A stretch of 64,000 nt of DNA from an uncultured Clostridia bacterium (GTDB lineage Bacteria > Bacillota > Clostridia > Lachnospirales > Anaerotignaceae). The DNA lies in the NCBI GenBank assembly GCA_945868505.1, contig CAMBLO010000008.1, positions 1 to 64,000 on the forward strand, read 5' to 3'. A model generated the notes under the pieces. It was not told where the DNA came from. It saw nothing but the letters and a program-made list of their open reading frames with translations, and made no database searches. Positions 48,805 to 57,060 of the stretch are shown piece by piece (position 1 is the stretch's first letter; each line of letters opens with the position of its first letter). Both the position numbers and the translations under genes were made by a program.

Positions 48805-49992
48805 ATGAAACGAGCAATCATTGTGGTGTTGGACAGCGTGGGCATCGGGGAGCTGCCCGATGCGGCGAAATTCGGCGACGTTGGCAGCAATACGCTGGTA
48901 AATATCAAAAAAGCAAGACCTCAGACGAATTTGAAAAACCTCTGTGCCCTTGGCCTGGGCAATATTCAGGGGGAGGATATTGAACTGCTGGGCAAGGTGG
49001 ACGCACCCAAAGGGGCCTTCGGCAAGATGGGGGAAAAATCCATCGGCAAGGATACCACCACAGGCCATTGGGAAATGGCAGGCATTATCACGGCAAAGCC
49101 CTTCCCGACCTATACGGAAACAGGCTTCCCCAAAGAAGTCATGGATGCCTTTGAAGCAGCCATCGGCACGAAAACACTGGGGAATTATTCCGCATCGGGC
49201 ACAGAAATCATCAATGTGCTGGGGGAGGAACACATGAAAACGGGCTATCCCATCGTGTATACCTCTGCGGATAGTGTATTCCAGATTGCAGCCCATGAAG
49301 AAATCATCCCTGTGGAAAAGCTGTATGAAATCTGTGAAAAGGCAAGAAAGATTCTGACGGGGGAACACGGTGTGGCTCGTGTCATTGCCAGACCCTTTAT
49401 CGGCAGCAAAAACGGTGACTTTACCCGTACCAAAAACAGAAGGGACTTCTCCTTGGAGCCGACGGGCGTGACCATTCTGGATTTGGCAAAGGAAAAGGGG
49501 ATGGAGGTTGTTGCCATTGGCAAAATCGAAGATATTTTCGAGCATCGGGGCATGACCCGCACCGACCATACCACCAACAACAACGACGGTATTGAAAAGA
49601 CCATTCAATATGCCAAAGAGGAATTTGAAGGCATTTTGTTCACCAATCTGGTGGATACGGATATGATTTATGGACACAGAAATGATGTAGAGGGCTATGC
49701 GTCCGCATTGGAATATTTCGACGGCAAGCTGCCAGAAATCATGGCCCAGATGAAGGAGGAGGATATCCTTTTTATCACGGCAGACCATGGCTGTGACCCC
49801 ACCACCCCCAGCACAGACCATTCCAGAGAATATGTGCCCCTGCTGGTATACGGCAAGCATATCAAGGAGGGCGTTGACCTTGGGGTAAGAAAGACCTTCG
49901 CAGACCTGGGGCAGACCGTTTCCGATTATCTGGGCTTGGGTGCCAATTTTGAAGCGGAAAGCTTTTTGCAGGATATTCTGAAAGAAGGATAA
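48805..49992 (+). CDS. deoB: Phosphopentomutase
   Basis: A 395-residue metal enzyme of the alkaline-phosphatase superfamily that turns (deoxy)ribose 1-phosphate into the 5-phosphate. Landmarks: [13 protein letters not shown] with the metal Asp, [13 protein letters not shown] with the phosphorylated Thr, and a C-terminal [18 protein letters not shown] metal cluster. It takes the product of the upstream phosphorylase, so the pair feeds nucleoside sugar into central metabolism. GAGGATTGAGGAT precedes the ATG. No deoC is in the window. Confidence 0.95.
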   Translation: MKRAIIVVLDSVGIGELPDAAKFGDVGSNTLVNIKKARPQTNLKNLCALGLGNIQGEDIELLGKVDAPKGAFGKMGEKSIGKDTTTGHWEMAGIITAKPFPTYTETGFPKEVMDAFEAAIGTKTLGNYSASGTEIINVLGEEHMKTGYPIVYTSADSVFQIAAHEEIIPVEKLYEICEKARKILTGEHGVARVIARPFIGSKNGDFTRTKNRRDFSLEPTGVTILDLAKEKGMEVVAIGKIEDIFEHRGMTRTDHTTNNNDGIEKTIQYAKEEFEGILFTNLVDTDMIYGHRNDVEGYASALEYFDGKLPEIMAQMKEEDILFITADHGCDPTTPSTDHSREYVPLLVYGKHIKEGVDLGVRKTFADLGQTVSDYLGLGANFEAESFLQDILKEG

Positions 49993-50038
49993 AACGGATT
50001 TTTTCGGTCATACTTTCCTTAAGAAGGGAGTGGTATGG

Positions 50039-50221
50039 GTGAAAAAATATAAATGCAATACCTGTGACTACATTTATGACGAAGCAAAGGGCGAACCGGA
50101 AAACGGTATTCCAGAGATGACAGAATGGCAGGACTTGCCGGAGAATTATGTCTGCCCTATTTGCGGTGTCAATAAAGAAGCCTTTGCGCTGGTTGAGGAT
50201 ACAACCACAATCAAAGCATGA
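50039..50221 (+). CDS. Rubredoxin
   Basis: A 60-residue one-iron electron carrier. Cys6, Cys9, Cys39 and Cys42 (CNTC and CPIC) bind iron, with the usual YIYD and PENYVCP text. I chose GTG at 50039, 8 bases after AAGGGAG, because the product then starts MKKYKC like other rubredoxins; GTG at 50030 is inside the ribosome site. Typical partners are superoxide reductase or rubrerythrin, neither of which is in the window. Confidence 0.93.
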   Translation: MKKYKCNTCDYIYDEAKGEPENGIPEMTEWQDLPENYVCPICGVNKEAFALVEDTTTIKA

Positions 50222-50226
50222 AAAGT

Positions 50227-50258
50227 GCCTTGGAGCGGAAAATCTCCAAGGCTTTTTT
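50227..50258 (+). terminator. Terminator of the rubredoxin gene
   Basis: GCCTTGGAG (50227-50235) pairs with CTCCAAGGC (50244-50252), followed by a T-run. Confidence 0.85.
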
Positions 50259-50327
50259 CATGACATTTTCATGACAATGGAAAGAAAAAGGATTACAATC
50301 AGAAAAACAAAGGAAAAGAGGGAGAGT

Positions 50328-50876
50328 ATGGGAGAAATCAGAATCAGACCTGTGACAGAGGGGGATGCAGAGGAACTGCTTGCCATTTATGCACCCTATG
50401 TGACAGAAACAACGGTAACTTATGAATATGATGTGCCTTCTCTGGAGGAATTCCGCAGGCGCATCCGCAATACGCTGGAACGCTATCCTTATTTTGCGGC
50501 GGTGGAGGATGGAAGGATTGTGGGCTATGCCTATGCTTCCGCCTTTCATGCCAGAAGAGCTTATATCTGGTCGGCGGAGGCAACGGTTTATCTGAAAATG
50601 GAGGAGAGAGGAAGGGGCATCGGGAAGAAGCTCTATGCTGCCTTGGAAGAGGCTTTGGGGCAGCAGAATGTGCAGAATGTGAACGCCTGCATTGCCTATC
50701 CTAACCCCCACAGCATCGCTTTTCATGAAGCCATGGGCTATCATCTGGCGGGGAAATTTACCGACTGTGCCTATAAACTGGGGCAATGGCTGGGGATGGT
50801 CTGGATGGAAAAATCTATTGGGGAACACCCAGACCCACCGAAGGAATTTATTCCCTATCCGGAAATCGAAAAATAA
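50328..50876 (+). CDS. GNAT N-acetyltransferase, phosphinothricin-acetyltransferase-like
   Basis: A 182-residue acetyl-CoA-dependent transferase. The order matches the PAT/YncA-type: IRPVTEGDAEELLAIYAPYV, then TVTYEYDVPSLEEF, VGYAYASAFHARRAYIW and the acetyl-CoA loop EERGRGIGKKLY, followed by NVNACIAYPNPHSIAFHEAMGY. Known members acetylate phosphinothricin or methionine sulfoximine-like amines; the true substrate here is unknown. GGGAGAG precedes the ATG at 50328. Confidence 0.88.
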   Translation: MGEIRIRPVTEGDAEELLAIYAPYVTETTVTYEYDVPSLEEFRRRIRNTLERYPYFAAVEDGRIVGYAYASAFHARRAYIWSAEATVYLKMEERGRGIGKKLYAALEEALGQQNVQNVNACIAYPNPHSIAFHEAMGYHLAGKFTDCAYKLGQWLGMVWMEKSIGEHPDPPKEFIPYPEIEK

Positions 50877-50941
50877 TAGGGGAACAAAACTTAATTTTTT
50901 TCGTCAGATATGCAGTAAGTCCTGTAACACGGTGAGATTTG

Positions 50942-50970
50942 TTGCATCAGGTTGTTTTTTGTAGTATAAT
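50942..50970 (+). promoter_or_regulatory. Promoter of the 51018 gene
   Basis: TTGCAT (50942-50947) and TATAAT (50965-50970), 17 bases apart. Confidence 0.7.
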
Positions 50971-51017
50971 CATAGGATAGAAAACTGTGTATATCGATGA
51001 ATATAAGGAGAGCATAT

Positions 51018-51428
51018 ATGGAAGAAACAGTAATCGTAATCATGCTGAAGGATGCGGAAACAGGCTTTCTGGAAAAGGAACTGGGGGCTTACTCTATTTC
51101 TGAAAACGGCGAGCTGATCTTCAATATTTATGCAGAAGGCGAAGAAAAGAAAGTCGTACTGCGCCTGACCTGTGAAAGAGAACTGCAGGATTGGGAATAT
51201 GACGCAGTCTATGATTATTATGATACAGAAACCGTGGGCGCACTGGTGGATTCCATGGAAGAGGAAGATGGACATTACGACCCCGTTTGGGTGGTGACCT
51301 TCCCCTTTGCAGAGGAACAGGACGTCATGGAACAGAAGCTGACAGAGATTCTGGAGGCCCACAAGGAAGAACTGCTTTCTGTTTACGAAGCGATCAAAGA
51401 TAAAGAGGATGATTATCGTGAGGAATAA
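51018..51428 (+). CDS. Uncharacterised acidic protein, DUF6762-like
   Basis: A 136-residue acidic soluble protein (VIVIMLKDAETGFLEKELG, then EYDAVYDYYDTE and EEEDGHYDPVW). From memory it fits DUF6762, a clostridial family of unknown function; the name is tentative. AAGGAGAG precedes the ATG at 51018. Its end overlaps the start of the next gene by 11 bases, so the acidic cytosolic protein and the lipoprotein that follows are likely made together. Confidence 0.65.
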   Translation: MEETVIVIMLKDAETGFLEKELGAYSISENGELIFNIYAEGEEKKVVLRLTCERELQDWEYDAVYDYYDTETVGALVDSMEEEDGHYDPVWVVTFPFAEEQDVMEQKLTEILEAHKEELLSVYEAIKDKEDDYREE

Positions 51429-52659
51429 AAGATGGCGGATACTCAGCCTTCTTTTGGGAGTCTGCATTTTTATGACCAGCGGATGTGATTTCGGCGGTGG
51501 GGAACAGGCCAATACTCCTGTGCAGGAGGAAAAGGAGGACGGTCATACCATGGAAATCATTGTGCCCGGCGGGAAAGAGGATGCGCCCGAGGAGGACGAG
51601 GAAAAGACAGAGGAAAAGACAGAGGAAGAGAAAAAAGAAGAAAAAAAGACTGAATCCAAAAAACAGACGACCCAGTCAAAACCCTTCTGGCAAAGTGAGA
51701 CCTCCAAGCAGTATGAAACGCTGACGGCAGTTGCGGCGGCGGCCCAGCAGGATTATAAGATCAATGGCCCGAAACGGGGCTGGATGAGCAAAAACGGCAA
51801 GCTTTACGGCTATTATGACGGCTGTTACATAACCCCTGCCATGCTGGTGAAGGAAGGATATCTGCAGAGTGGTCTGGATACGACAGGATATGAGATTCTG
51901 CTCATCGAAGGCAGCGATCTGGCCCAGTACAGCGGAGCCAGCGTGCCTTCCGGCAGCAATTCCCTTTGTGTTTTTGCTGCGGTGAAGCAGAACGGAAAAT
52001 ATCTGCTGGCCTCTGCCAATGGCAAGGCGGGGCAGATTTCTCAGGAGGATTATACGGCGTTGCTGGCAAAATATAACCAGAGCCATGGTACCGTGGGGCG
52101 TCTGTCCTCTGCATCTGCGGAATATGGACGTATTTTGAATTATATCTGCCTGTATGAAGGAAGATTTGAGGATTTCTATGTGCGTGAGATTCGGAAAGAC
52201 AATAAGTATGCAGTGGTTGTATTTTCCGGCACTTCCAATACGGCAAATATCAAGCAGTATATCCTGAAAAATGATAATGGCTTCTGGGAGGTTGTTTATC
52301 CCAATTTACAGATGGATGCTTACCCCATCCATGCGGTGAATAAGCTGATTCCCGATTTTAATGTGGAGCTGCTGCCGAAATATAATCTGGCGGCATGGAG
52401 AAACTATGTGAAGGCGGAACAGGGCGGTGCTGTGGCAGCCATGTTCAGCAATTACTTTATCACCAGCAAGAGCCAGATCAGCTATCAGTGTGCAACGGCA
52501 AACTGTGCGTATTTCCGCCTGACCGATGGTTCCCGTTATGTGGCATATATGAATGGGGAATATTGGACAGCGGCGCCGGTTTCCTCTGATATTGCGGCAA
52601 AGAATTACTTTATGGAGCGGACAGGGGTAGACTATAGCTTTATCATTTTGGACGATTAA
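51418..52659 (+). CDS. Lipoprotein of unknown function
   Basis: A 413-residue lipoprotein: signal peptide with MTSGC lipobox at about residues 18-22, a linker of about 60 residues very rich in Glu and Lys (EEDEEKTEEKTEE-type repeats) and a C-terminal domain of about 300 residues that I do not recognise. The linker would hold the domain away from the membrane. GTG at 51418 is the likely start, since AGAGG sits 10 bases upstream; the ATG at 51409 is too close to it. It overlaps the preceding gene. Confidence 0.75.
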   Translation: MRNKRWRILSLLLGVCIFMTSGCDFGGGEQANTPVQEEKEDGHTMEIIVPGGKEDAPEEDEEKTEEKTEEEKKEEKKTESKKQTTQSKPFWQSETSKQYETLTAVAAAAQQDYKINGPKRGWMSKNGKLYGYYDGCYITPAMLVKEGYLQSGLDTTGYEILLIEGSDLAQYSGASVPSGSNSLCVFAAVKQNGKYLLASANGKAGQISQEDYTALLAKYNQSHGTVGRLSSASAEYGRILNYICLYEGRFEDFYVREIRKDNKYAVVVFSGTSNTANIKQYILKNDNGFWEVVYPNLQMDAYPIHAVNKLIPDFNVELLPKYNLAAWRNYVKAEQGGAVAAMFSNYFITSKSQISYQCATANCAYFRLTDGSRYVAYMNGEYWTAAPVSSDIAAKNYFMERTGVDYSFIILDD

Positions 52660-52672
52660 GAAGGTGCTTTTT

Positions 52673-53152
52673 ATGACAAAGACCAACGTAATGCGTCTGC
52701 TGGAGGCGGCGGGTATCCCTTACCGCACAGCGGAATATGAATATGATGAATCGAACCTTTCGGGTCTCCATGCAGCGGAACAGGTGGGCATGGCGGCGGA
52801 GCAGGTGTTTAAAACCCTGGTAACGAGAGGGGACAAAACGGGGATCAATGTGTTCTGTATTCCTGTGGATATGGAGCTGGACTTGAAAAAGGCGGCTGTG
52901 GTATCCAAAAATAAAAAGGTGGAAATGACCCACATGAAGGAACTGCTGGGGCTGACTGGGTATATCCGCGGTGGCTGTTCCCCCATTGGGATGAAGAAAA
53001 AATACCCCACCTTCATCGATGAAACCTGTATTTTGTTCGATGAGATCGCCGTTAGCGCGGGGGTGAGAGGGGAGCAGATCATCCTTGACCCCAACGATCT
53101 GATTCGATACACAGAAGCCACCGAGGCAGATGTGACAAAAGAAATGGCATAA
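52673..53152 (+). CDS. ybaK: YbaK/EbsC-type aminoacyl-tRNA deacylase
   Basis: A 159-residue editing protein that hydrolyses Cys-tRNA-Pro (YbaK) or related mischarged tRNAs. The pattern LHAAEQVGMAAEQVFKTLV, then PVDMELDLKKAA and TGYIRGGCSPIGMKKKYPTFID holds the conserved Lys and the GGxSPxG loop, here GGCSPIG. The ATG at 52673 is used; a GTG at 52664 overlaps the ribosome site AAGAAGGTG. Its substrate tRNA type is encoded at 21867. Confidence 0.88.
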   Translation: MTKTNVMRLLEAAGIPYRTAEYEYDESNLSGLHAAEQVGMAAEQVFKTLVTRGDKTGINVFCIPVDMELDLKKAAVVSKNKKVEMTHMKELLGLTGYIRGGCSPIGMKKKYPTFIDETCILFDEIAVSAGVRGEQIILDPNDLIRYTEATEADVTKEMA

Positions 53153-53170
53153 AAAACGGCAAAAGCAAAT

Positions 53171-53215
53171 AAAAAACAGTCTTTCGGTTATGAATATCCG
53201 AAAGGCTGTTTTTCT
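53171..53215. terminator. Bidirectional terminator
   Basis: AAAACAG-T-CTTTCGG (53173-53187) pairs with CCGAAAG-G-CTGTTTT (53198-53212), with A- and T-runs on the two sides, between ybaK and the converging protease gene. Confidence 0.82.
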
Positions 53216-53222
53216 ATGCCCG

Positions 53223-54488
53223 TTATCGGGTGATTTTTATAACTTCGCTGCGTGGGGTCTCCTGCCCATCCACCACTGCGGAAATTTGCAGATAGCGGCC
53301 TTGATAGCCGGAAACACCAAAGCAATAGGGGAAGCCCCAATACCATTTTTCCCCTCCGTTGTTGGGATTTTTCATACGGGTAAAGGAACCGTTGGGGGAA
53401 GTGGAGATATACACATAGTAGTAGTCTGCACTATAGATCGGCGACCAAGAAATATAGAAATATCCGTCACTTTCCGTGTGAACCCGCAAATTTTGAGGAG
53501 CGGGAGGGGTATAGTTGTAGTTTTTCATTTGGCTCAGGGGAAGAGACAGGTTTCGGGAAACCTGCAGCACTTGTGAAATGGGAATGGAAAAATATTTCCC
53601 ATCTCCATAGGCAGAGGTCATGCCGATAAGCTGCCCCTTGCTGTTGAACAGACCGCCCCCACTGCTGCCCTGAGAAATCACTGCCGTGGAGGAGATATAA
53701 TCTCCGTCGAAGGCGCGGATGGAGCCAGTGGTCACTGTATTTCGCCGCCCGCCGGGAGAGCCGATGGCGGTGACGGCTTCGCCGATACTGTAGGATTGGG
53801 CGGTGGCGGCGGCCTTCAGACCATTTTTATCGATACGCAAAATCGCAATATCCGATTCTGGCTTTAACCCTACCACGGTGGTGGTTCCCTGATAGATGGA
53901 ACCATCGGAAAAAATGAATTGTGCCGTGGAGGCATTTTCAATAACATGGTAGTTTGTGGCGATCAGTCCGTCAGAAGAAAGGATGATGCCGCTGCCCTGC
54001 ATTTTATTGGTCTGGATATAGACCACGGAGCGTTTCATGGTAGTTTCCGCCGAAACGTCTGTGGAATAGATGGAAACGGTGGAGTTGCTGCCGTTCCAAT
54101 TTACTTCCGCCCCGCTGTATTCCGCCAGAAAGCGGAGGGGGACGAAGGTGCGCCCGTTTTTAATCTTCGCCGGTGCATCAATAGAGACACTCTTGCCATT
54201 GACGGTGGCAGTCTTGCTGTTGATCCGTAGGGAAATGCTCACATCTTCGCTGAGGGCGAGGACGGTCTGGGTATGCTCCTGCCAATGGACCGTATAGCCC
54301 AAAGATTCCAAAATACCCCGCACAGGCACCAGCACCCTGTCATTTTCGATGAAGGGGGCTGCGTCGAAGGAAACTGGGGAATCATCCAAAGTGACACGGA
54401 TGGATGCTGCCGCGGCAGAGCAGATGAAGCAGGTGCAGAATAAAAGAAAGAGGACTATGCCTCGCAGAAGTCGTTTCAGTGGAATCAC
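53223..54488 (-). CDS. Secreted trypsin-like serine protease with copper-amine-oxidase-type stalk domain
   Basis: A 421-residue exported protein. A signal peptide covers about 1-28. Residues 29-142 carry the copper amine oxidase N-terminal-like domain (VRGILESLGYTVHW and FVPLRFLAEYSGAEVNWN), which in bacteria is a wall or substrate module without copper. Residues 150-305 form an HtrA-like trypsin domain with triad His181 (ATNYHVIE), Asp213 (SDIAIL) and Ser276 (QGSSGG). The C-terminal 100 residues look like a fibronectin-type III domain (PQNLRVHTESDGYFYISWSP). There is no PDZ domain. It may act in envelope quality control or protein turnover. Confidence 0.87.
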   Translation of the reverse strand: MIPLKRLLRGIVLFLLFCTCFICSAAAASIRVTLDDSPVSFDAAPFIENDRVLVPVRGILESLGYTVHWQEHTQTVLALSEDVSISLRINSKTATVNGKSVSIDAPAKIKNGRTFVPLRFLAEYSGAEVNWNGSNSTVSIYSTDVSAETTMKRSVVYIQTNKMQGSGIILSSDGLIATNYHVIENASTAQFIFSDGSIYQGTTTVVGLKPESDIAILRIDKNGLKAAATAQSYSIGEAVTAIGSPGGRRNTVTTGSIRAFDGDYISSTAVISQGSSGGGLFNSKGQLIGMTSAYGDGKYFSIPISQVLQVSRNLSLPLSQMKNYNYTPPAPQNLRVHTESDGYFYISWSPIYSADYYYVYISTSPNGSFTRMKNPNNGGEKWYWGFPYCFGVSGYQGRYLQISAVVDGQETPRSEVIKITR

Positions 54489-54621
54489 ATCCTTTCATTG
54501 CAAATAAGTATAGCATAGAAAAATCCCTTTGCGGTGATTTTTAGAAAAATTTAAGAATTGTAGGAAAGGTTTGCTTTTTTCCTGAGTTTATAGTATCCTT
54601 TGTAAGCGGAGGTGAGAAACT

Positions 54622-55146
54622 ATGTTTGAACGGATTACAGAAACGACCTTCGATGAGATCTTTCCACTGCTGGAAAGTGCCTTTCCCGTAAACGAACTGC
54701 GGGAAAAGGAACGGCAGAAAGCAATGCTGGCAGAACCATGTTATCGGCTTTACGGCGTGCGAAAGGATGGCGGCTTTGCGGCGGTCTTTGCGGCGTGGGA
54801 GATCGAAGATTTTTTATACATCGAGCATTTTGCGGTAAAAGAAGAATGTCGCAACGGCGGTTTTGGCGGAACGCTTTTGGACGCTTTTCTGGCGGAAAAA
54901 GGCAGACCAACGGTTCTGGAGGTGGAAGAACCGGAGGATGAGCTGACCCAGCGGCGCATCGGCTTTTATGAGCGGCATGGTTTTGTGTTCAATGGGTATC
55001 CCTATCTGCAGCCGCCTATGCGTCAGGGGCAGGATGTTCTTCCGCTGAAACTGATGACGAAGCCCTCTGCCATCGATGAAACCACCTATCAAAGATATAA
55101 AAAGAAGATACACAGTATTGTGTATAAATATGAAGGTGATCTATGA
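54622..55146 (+). CDS. GNAT-family acetyltransferase
   Basis: A 174-residue GNAT enzyme (FLYIEHFAVKEECRNGGFGGTLLDAFL carries the strand and acetyl-CoA loop in shortened form, at about 57-85; GFYERHGFVFNGYPYLQPPM is near 118). The loop reads RNGGFGG in place of the usual Q/RxxGxG/A. Substrate unknown. CGGAGGTGAG precedes the ATG. The stop overlaps the start of the glucokinase gene, so the two form an operon. Confidence 0.85.
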   Translation: MFERITETTFDEIFPLLESAFPVNELREKERQKAMLAEPCYRLYGVRKDGGFAAVFAAWEIEDFLYIEHFAVKEECRNGGFGGTLLDAFLAEKGRPTVLEVEEPEDELTQRRIGFYERHGFVFNGYPYLQPPMRQGQDVLPLKLMTKPSAIDETTYQRYKKKIHSIVYKYEGDL

Positions 55147-56093
55147 TGAGATATTGTTTTGGTATCGATATCGGCGGAACAACAGTGAAGATCGGGTTGG
55201 TGGCGGAAGACGGCACCATCGTTTCAAACTGGGAGATTCCCACCAGAAAAAGCAGTGACCCTACAGGGCTTTTGGAGGATGTGAAAGCATCTCTGAAAAG
55301 CTGTTTGCAGGAAAAAGAGATTGCAAAGGAAGATATTCTGGGCATCGGCATGGCAGCACCGGGCCCTGTAACGGCGGATGGTGTACTCCATGGTGCGGTG
55401 AATATCGGCTGGGGGGATGTGAACCTGGCAGAGGAAGCCGAGCGCATCATCGGCATTTCTCCTGTGCGCATTGGCAATGATGCCCGGGTGGCAGCCTTAG
55501 GCGAGGCTGTTTACGGCGCAGGCGCAGGGGCGAAAAGCATGCTGATGGTAACGCTGGGCACAGGCGTAGGCGGCGGTGTGGTGCTGGGAGGAGAAATCCT
55601 CATGGGCGACAGCGGCGTTGCCGGGGAGATCGGTCACATGACTATCGACCCCTACGAGGCGGAAGCCTGCAACTGCGGCAAAAAAGGCTGCCTGGAACAG
55701 TACGCTTCTGCCACGGGCATGGTGCGGATGGCGAAAAAATTCCTTGCGGAAAGGGATATGCCTTCTGTTCTGCGGGAGTATGAAACCCTTTCTGCCAAAG
55801 ACCTTTGGGATGCGGCAAAAGGCGGCGATGCCCTTGCCAACGAAATTACGGATTTTGTCTGCGGCAGACTGGGCAGTGCTTTGGCAAATGCCATCTATAT
55901 CGCAGATACGGAGCGGATCGTCATTGGCGGCGGTGTTTGTGCGGCAGGGCAGTTCCTGCTGGACAAGGTTGAAAAAGCATATCAGGCAAATGTTTTTGCC
56001 CACAGCAGAAACAAAGCCTTCGCACTGGCAAAGCTGGGCAATGATGCCGGCATTCAGGGTGCGGCTGCGCAGATCCTACAGGCAGTGAAATAA
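55143..56093 (+). CDS. glcK: ROK-family glucokinase
   Basis: A 316-residue sugar kinase. The ATP motif FGIDIGGTTVK is at 6-16; GTGVGGGVVLGGE and EIGHMTIDP, then the ROK zinc signature CNCGKKGCLEQYAS (about 177-191) follow. Glucokinase is the most likely activity for this length and pattern; other hexoses cannot be excluded. No HTH domain is present, so it is not a ROK repressor. ATG at 55143 overlaps the preceding stop; an alternative ATG follows at 55146. Confidence 0.9.
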   Translation: MMRYCFGIDIGGTTVKIGLVAEDGTIVSNWEIPTRKSSDPTGLLEDVKASLKSCLQEKEIAKEDILGIGMAAPGPVTADGVLHGAVNIGWGDVNLAEEAERIIGISPVRIGNDARVAALGEAVYGAGAGAKSMLMVTLGTGVGGGVVLGGEILMGDSGVAGEIGHMTIDPYEAEACNCGKKGCLEQYASATGMVRMAKKFLAERDMPSVLREYETLSAKDLWDAAKGGDALANEITDFVCGRLGSALANAIYIADTERIVIGGGVCAAGQFLLDKVEKAYQANVFAHSRNKAFALAKLGNDAGIQGAAAQILQAVK

Positions 56094-56309
56094 TTTGTGG
56101 GAATAGTAAATAAAAATCCATTGGCGTTTTTGTGAAAAAAGCCAAAAACAAAAAAACAGTAAAAAATGCGCACAAAAAAGAAGGAATGCGCAGACTTTTG
56201 GAGAATCTAAAGAGTAACAGGAGTTATCCACTTCATGTTCCTGATCAATTATGAATAATCCAAAGGTATACCACCAGAAAATATCCAGATATAAAAGGGG
56301 GAGATTGCA

Positions 56310-56723
56310 ATGGTTAAAATTCTTGCAGGTGAAAAAGGTGAAGGTAAAACAAAGAAAATGATCGATATGGCTAACGTAGCCAGCAAAGAAGCAAAAGGCA
56401 GCATCGTATTCGTAGACGATGACAACAGCCACATGTATGATCTGCACTACAGCGTGCGTTTCGTAGAAACACCCAAGTTCATTATGGAAAATCCACAGGT
56501 ATTCAGAGGTTTCGTGTGTGGTATCCTTTCTCAGAATAGCGATATTGAAACAATTTATATTGATGGATTGAACCATATTATGGACAAAATCAGCGACGCA
56601 GATTTCGTTTCCTTCATTCAGGAACTGGATAAAACTTCCAAGGAAGCTGAAATGGACATGGTAATGATCATCAGCCGCAAAACTGATCTGCTTCCCGCAG
56701 AAGTACAGCAGTACCTGATTTAA
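56310..56723 (+). CDS. P-loop protein of unknown function
   Basis: A 137-residue protein with a Walker A motif at 7-14 (GEKGEGKT) and a Walker B-like strand (IETIYIDGLNHI) near 80-91. The rest is helical, ending in a DMVMIISRKTD strand. It is sometimes labelled as a pilus-retraction-like ATPase in databases, but it is far too short for PilT and has none of its other motifs. AAGGGGGAG precedes the ATG. Single gene; the 216 bases before it contain only a weak TTGGC/GCCAA hairpin near 56122-56146. Confidence 0.7.
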   Translation: MVKILAGEKGEGKTKKMIDMANVASKEAKGSIVFVDDDNSHMYDLHYSVRFVETPKFIMENPQVFRGFVCGILSQNSDIETIYIDGLNHIMDKISDADFVSFIQELDKTSKEAEMDMVMIISRKTDLLPAEVQQYLI

Positions 56724-56804
56724 TGAATAAATTCACATAAATCAGGAATAATCCATATTTAAAATATTTTAAATATAGGTAAAGAAATTTTAGTGAGAAG
56801 AATG

Positions 56805-56840
56805 AAAGCCCGAAAGGAATATATCCTTTCGGGCTTTTTT
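56805..56840 (+). terminator. Terminator of the P-loop gene
   Basis: AAAGCCCGAAAGGA (56805-56818) pairs with TCCTTTCGGGCTTT (56824-56837), then T-run. Confidence 0.88.
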
Positions 56841-57060
56841 ATGAAACCGCCTGAAAAAAGATGTAGGACAAAAAAGAATGGTTTTTCTCAAATGGTTGTA
56901 TAATTTGAAGAACAGAACAGGATATACCTTTACTTTTGGACTTTCTTTGTGCTAAAATACTGATAATAGTTCGTATTTTGTATGCAAAGAATAAAAAATA
57001 TAGAATTCTTTTGCGTTTTCAATGAAAAAATGGAAAGAAATGAGAAAGGTGAGAGAGAAC

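Noticed and set aside
48784..49860. 358-codon minus-strand frame opposite deoB
   Set aside because: Shadow of a complete phosphopentomutase.
56310..56723. PilT-type pilus retraction ATPase
   Set aside because: The product has only 137 residues and lacks the Asp box, His box and N-terminal domain of PilT; no pilus genes are nearby.
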